Below, piece by piece: positions 60,540 through 64,000 of a stretch of DNA of 64,000 bases; the first letter of the stretch is position 1; each line of letters starts with the position of its first letter. A model generated the notes under the pieces. It made no database searches and was not told where the DNA came from. It saw only the letters and a program-made list of their open reading frames with translations. The DNA lies in assembly GCA_950295325.1 (NCBI GenBank), contig OX485803.1, forward strand, positions 51,539,554 through 51,603,553, read 5' to 3'. This DNA comes from Polytrichum commune (Eukaryota > Streptophyta > Polytrichopsida > Polytrichales > Polytrichaceae). Both the position numbers and the translations under genes were made by a program.

Positions 60540-62310
60540 TAAGTTGATGGGACCCTCTCGTCTCTTAAATCTCTGGTGCCACCTAAGCAGCATGAGGTCC
60601 ATCTGCAAATTAGGTTTTCACAACGGAGCCATTCGTATTCATCACGACCTTGGTATCTTCTAATAAATAATGCCATGACTGATTCATGGAAACTATGCGG
60701 TCACGTAGATGAGGTTAATGTGGACACCTCTAGCTTTGTGAAGTCATCTAGCGGATGGATTCGAGCATTAGAAGCTTGAGCGGGTTAGCAATTACAAATC
60801 AAGATCAAAGGATTTGAAATCGCTGAAATCAGAGTTGAGGAAGGTGTTGATCTAGGCTCCGGAATCAAAGATTCTCTACTTCCCAATGTGTTGTCATAGG
60901 GGGAATCCATTTATCGCTCCATGTTGTGTAAGTGTCATTTGCCAATGACAACCAATTTCAATGCCAATATGGGTTGTGTCACTGGAGTGGTCACCTGTAA
61001 GATAGAATGTTGCCGAATTGTTTTCTCATTATAGAATACCCACAATACAAGTTGGTTGGCACCTCACATCCATATATGCCACCTCATGATTTGCCCACCT
61101 CGGGCAAAAAAACCAAGCTTGTCATAGCTCAGTGGATAACACTCCTCATTATGGAGGATGGTCGTGTAGTTTGACTTTTGCGGAAGCGATTCAGCCAAAG
61201 ATCATCAAGGTAGTGGCTAAATCACCTTGTATTCCTCACCCATCAAAATTGAAGCGACTATACCACCAATTAGGAGCCAAAAAATAGGTGTTTGATTGAG
61301 GAAGCTGACCAAATTAGCCCCATCTACCTTATGTGTCTTGAAAGACGGAAATAATTAAGTCACAATCCCAAGTTCCACATACTACATTGTTTATGGTATT
61401 TAGCTTCACACACACTATTTGCAAAGTGTCATGCCCGGTAATTGCCAATACGATTTCACTCGTACTAATGGCAAGTGTCATTTGTTTACATTTTAGTATG
61501 CAAGAGGAATATATTATTGAGCAAACTAATGGCAAGGATCATTTGTGTACATTGTAGTCAACTTGAAGACCGTTATACAACACAAGCATGCACCACGTAA
61601 CACTAAACTCCAACCTCCCTAACATCATGCATGTGGCAACCAAACTGCACATGATATTAAGGAGGCATATAGTGTTAATATGGATGTGTGATAATAGGAA
61701 ATTAGTGTAGTGTTTGATATTATGGAAATACACAAAGTCAATGCTGCCATAATGACAATGATGACAACGTGATGCGTGTGAGCGTGTGGTTTTAAATTCT
61801 TTGGTGGATTAACCCATAAGATATGGGAGGGAAATGTGATGGCAAGTAGGGAGTTTTAAATTGTGAACATCTGTTCCCTAGAGTTTTGGGACACAAGGAG
61901 CGTCATATTATAAAGGTTAGGGTGTATTGTACATTCTCATGCCAAGATATTAGTAAATGTAATTGAACATCAAGTGTCATGAGATGACACTTGACGTGAA
62001 GTTATTGGTCATCATTGTAACCTATCATACACCTCAAAATAGGGTAAGTGACACTATTACGCATGTGACAGTAAATACCACAAACGGTGTACTACCATAC
62101 CGATTATCTTAATTAATGTGTGTTGAGCTATTCAATGTTATAAAGTGCTAAAACTATTTATTATTTATGTAATATCTTACCAAGTAAAATCATTCATATT
62201 CTAGTATGATATCCGAACAACCTATTGAACTTTTCTTAGTAAAACTTTAACTTTTGAGCAAGACGTTATTGCACTGCATAATTCCGAGTAGTAACATGTG
62301 CTAAGTAGGA
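60540..62310. other. Intergenic DNA with small repeats
   Basis: No gene recognised. 'actaatggcaag..tcattt' occurs twice about 63 bp apart (61465, 61528). A perfect 11-bp stem (TCAAGTGTCAT/ATGACACTTGA) with a 3-nt loop is at 61970-61994. A family-C-like end lies at 62278-62302. Confidence 0.5.
61970..61994. repeat. Perfect 11-bp palindrome with 3-nt loop
   Basis: TCAAGTGTCAT, gag, ATGACACTTGA. Possibly the centre of a larger decayed fold-back element. Confidence 0.8.
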
Positions 62311-62316
62311 TAATCA

Positions 62317-62754
62317 AGGCCACTTCACACATGAGACTAAGAGCCCGTGACCATTACATTTCAAGCACTCTCATTGGTGGAAAAGGCAGAGCCGGTCCAA
62401 GTTCACTTCACACTACATTCGAGGGACCAACGGAGCAAGCGAATGCAAGATGGATGTAAAGTTTACACGGATTCCTAGATGGCATCAAATGAATCATGTT
62501 TCATGGCCACTTGGATTATTTTCAAAAACCACCTCTTGGCGGTAGGCCTAACACAAAACCGGGAGACTATGGCACTCCGAACGCTCACAACCATTGATTT
62601 GTTTTATTTTATCATGCGCGAGGACCCACATGAATAAACATTCACCGAAATAGCATTTGGATTGGGAGGTGTGTTGGGACGGCCTTTGGACACTTTTCTT
62701 TTGGGCTCTCATAATTTCATGGTCACGGCTCTTGGCTCGTGTGTGAAGTGGCCC
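62317..62754. mobile_element. Harbinger/Tourist-like TIR element, copy 4 (438 bp, internal deletion)
   Basis: Same ends as copies 1-3 (left TIR has A for the first G), followed by TTA (62755-62757) and preceded by TCA (62314-62316), a diverged 3-bp duplication. It lacks about 60 bp between 'aatagcatttgg' and 'ggaggtgt' that the other copies have. Confidence 0.88.
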
Positions 62755-62759
62755 TTAGT

Positions 62760-63420
62760 ACAGCTCCACGATACTCTACATTAATTAATGTGAGTTATTA
62801 ATTACCTCTATTTGGGTCAATTCACGTACTCATGTAAATTTTTTAAATTTTTTTTAAATAAAATAAAATAAAATAAAATGGCAAGTGAATGGTGAGCTCT
62901 AAGGGAGCTATTTAGTGAGGGAGTGAGCTGGGCTGCCAACGTGGATCGTGGCCAGTATATATATATATAAGGGAGTGGGGAACATGTCTCCACTAAGTTT
63001 AAGTTAGTCACTCAGGCTGCACTGGGCGGTTAGCCTCTCTACCTAATATTGGCTTATCTTGGCCGCCTTAGTGGCTGTATTCTTGGCCCCCTAAGTTAGT
63101 GGTGTTTAAAATAAGTGGAGTGGGTTGGGTTCATGTTGCATCTAAATTAATGTGCCCATGGGTACATGGCCACTGCTCATAATTGAATAATGTTTTGTTA
63201 ATGTGCTGGTTCAAAAGTGACTTTTTCCAACTAGCCCTTTTCGAGAAAACAAAACATGCTTTTGGAAATGAGCTTGTAAAAGAAGAAAAGAAAGGCACCC
63301 CTTAGTCGGAAAGCTCGACAAGGTTGGTAGAAAAAGAGGGTGTCTGAAGCTTCGATTCCACTCAAAGTGAGAGAAGTTGCCTGTACGAAGCACCTCACCC
63401 ATTACATCGATTATGGTGTT
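62760..63420. other. Intergenic DNA, no gene recognised
   Basis: Contains a short AAAAT run (about 62858-62879) and a (TA)n stretch (about 62957-62968). Nothing else supported. Confidence 0.5.
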
Positions 63421-63422
63421 TA

Positions 63423-63623
63423 GTGTCACAGACTATTTGAAGTTACACAATGCTATAACTTTCTGTTGTTGAATTTTTTAAATTTTGCTTTAATTTTAAT
63501 TTTATCAAGGTAAGATGTTGATGTTCTTTAGTGTTTAGCTGATCAATTTAATTTTTGTTGATAAACAATGAGATCTGTAGTACATGGTAATAGCATTGTG
63601 TAATTTCAAATAGTAAGTGACAC
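63423..63623. mobile_element. 201-bp TIR element, family C
   Basis: Left arm GTGTCAC..ACTATTTGAA then TTACACAATGCTAT; the right arm is the same in reverse complement with three differences over about 37 bp. The ACTATTTGAAGTTACA core resembles the ends of the element at 35925. Confidence 0.75.
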
Positions 63624-63679
63624 GAAATATTGTAAACGGTGTAGCCCACTTCTCCAAAGATATGAAACACACAATCTAT

Positions 63680-64000
63680 CAATACAAAATTGTTAGCAAA
63701 TCGAAATTGTGGCCATGGTCTTTTTCCTCAAAACTTTCGGAGTTCATAGGAATATCTTATACGTTATCAAAGCGCATTAGATGATAATATAGGGCTTCCC
63801 TTCCCCCCCCCCCCCCCAACATCCTCTCCCCTTTGTGTTGATTGTTGAGCCTAGAATGGTTATTATATATTGAGCACATGGTTCAATCTCTTTCGTACAC
63901 ATGTCCACATGTCTCTTTGATATCCGTTCCTAAAACCACACCTAATGACATACCACTCAAATGTAGGTGTTTGGTTAAGAGAATATGTGACTGATTTAGG
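63680..64000 (+). repeat. Dispersed repeat family A, copy 6 (runs to window end)
   Basis: Blocks in order: 'ttgttagcaaatcgaaatt', 'gaatatcttatacgttatc', then a C15 run (63803-63817) exactly where other copies have a few C, 'cctagaatggttattatat', 'catgtctctttgatatccg' and 'ccactcaaatgtaggtgtt'. The homopolymer looks like expansion of a pre-existing C tract. Confidence 0.7.

Noticed and set aside
24300-64000. Family A repeats considered as LTR fragments
   Set aside because: No TG...CA ends, primer-binding site, polypurine tract or retroviral-like coding sequence was found near any copy.

Overview
This window looks like nuclear DNA of a land plant. It is AT-rich, gene-poor and full of repeats. 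Its two clear genes have GT-AG introns, and their products belong to plant families: a leucine-rich-repeat receptor and a plant-type Golgi glycosyltransferase. Many small decayed DNA transposons and retroposons fill the rest. I cannot name the species; short introns, frequent poly(C)/poly(G) tracts and the lack of any recognisable LTR retrotransposon are recorded as observations only.

Layout. 1-3361 (minus): 5' part of a large LRR receptor gene, two exons, continuing beyond base 1. 3365-14060: intergenic, with a hairpin, a 500-bp TIR element and dispersed repeats. 14061-16129 (minus): a three-exon coding region with a coiled coil and an XH-like C-terminus. 17883-27469 (minus): a complete ten-exon gene for a 944-residue type II membrane protein with two GT-A (GT2-like) modules. 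Its introns hold a MITE, a hairpin, an inverted repeat and three local tandem duplications. 28250-29650: GC-rich stretch upstream of that gene. 29700-44100: intergenic, with a (CT)34 microsatellite, a micro-retroposon with perfect target duplications, a 97-bp tandem repeat, a 5'-truncated SINE, a pogo-like remnant and a 0.95-kb inverted-repeat element. 44936-46237 (plus): a hAT-derived gene that keeps a zinc-finger-like N-terminus and the dimerisation C-terminus but lacks the transposase core. 47228-49017: two abutting TIR elements sharing one TTA, and two more micro-retroposons. 49018-54970: nothing coding recognised. 54971-55370: a tRNA-derived SINE with its target duplication. 55791-58665 (plus): a decayed multi-exon gene that resembles a beta-class (motif IV before motif I) DNA amino-methyltransferase, interrupted by a CACTA-like MITE. 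58670-64000: repeats and unassigned AT-rich DNA.

The genes do not form a pathway. The receptor would act at the plasma membrane and the glycosyltransferase in the Golgi. The most unusual content is (a) the methyltransferase-like decayed gene, (b) the core-less hAT gene with an intact splice model, and (c) a retroposon family seen only as roughly 50-bp 3' ends flanked by target duplications of up to 17 bp.
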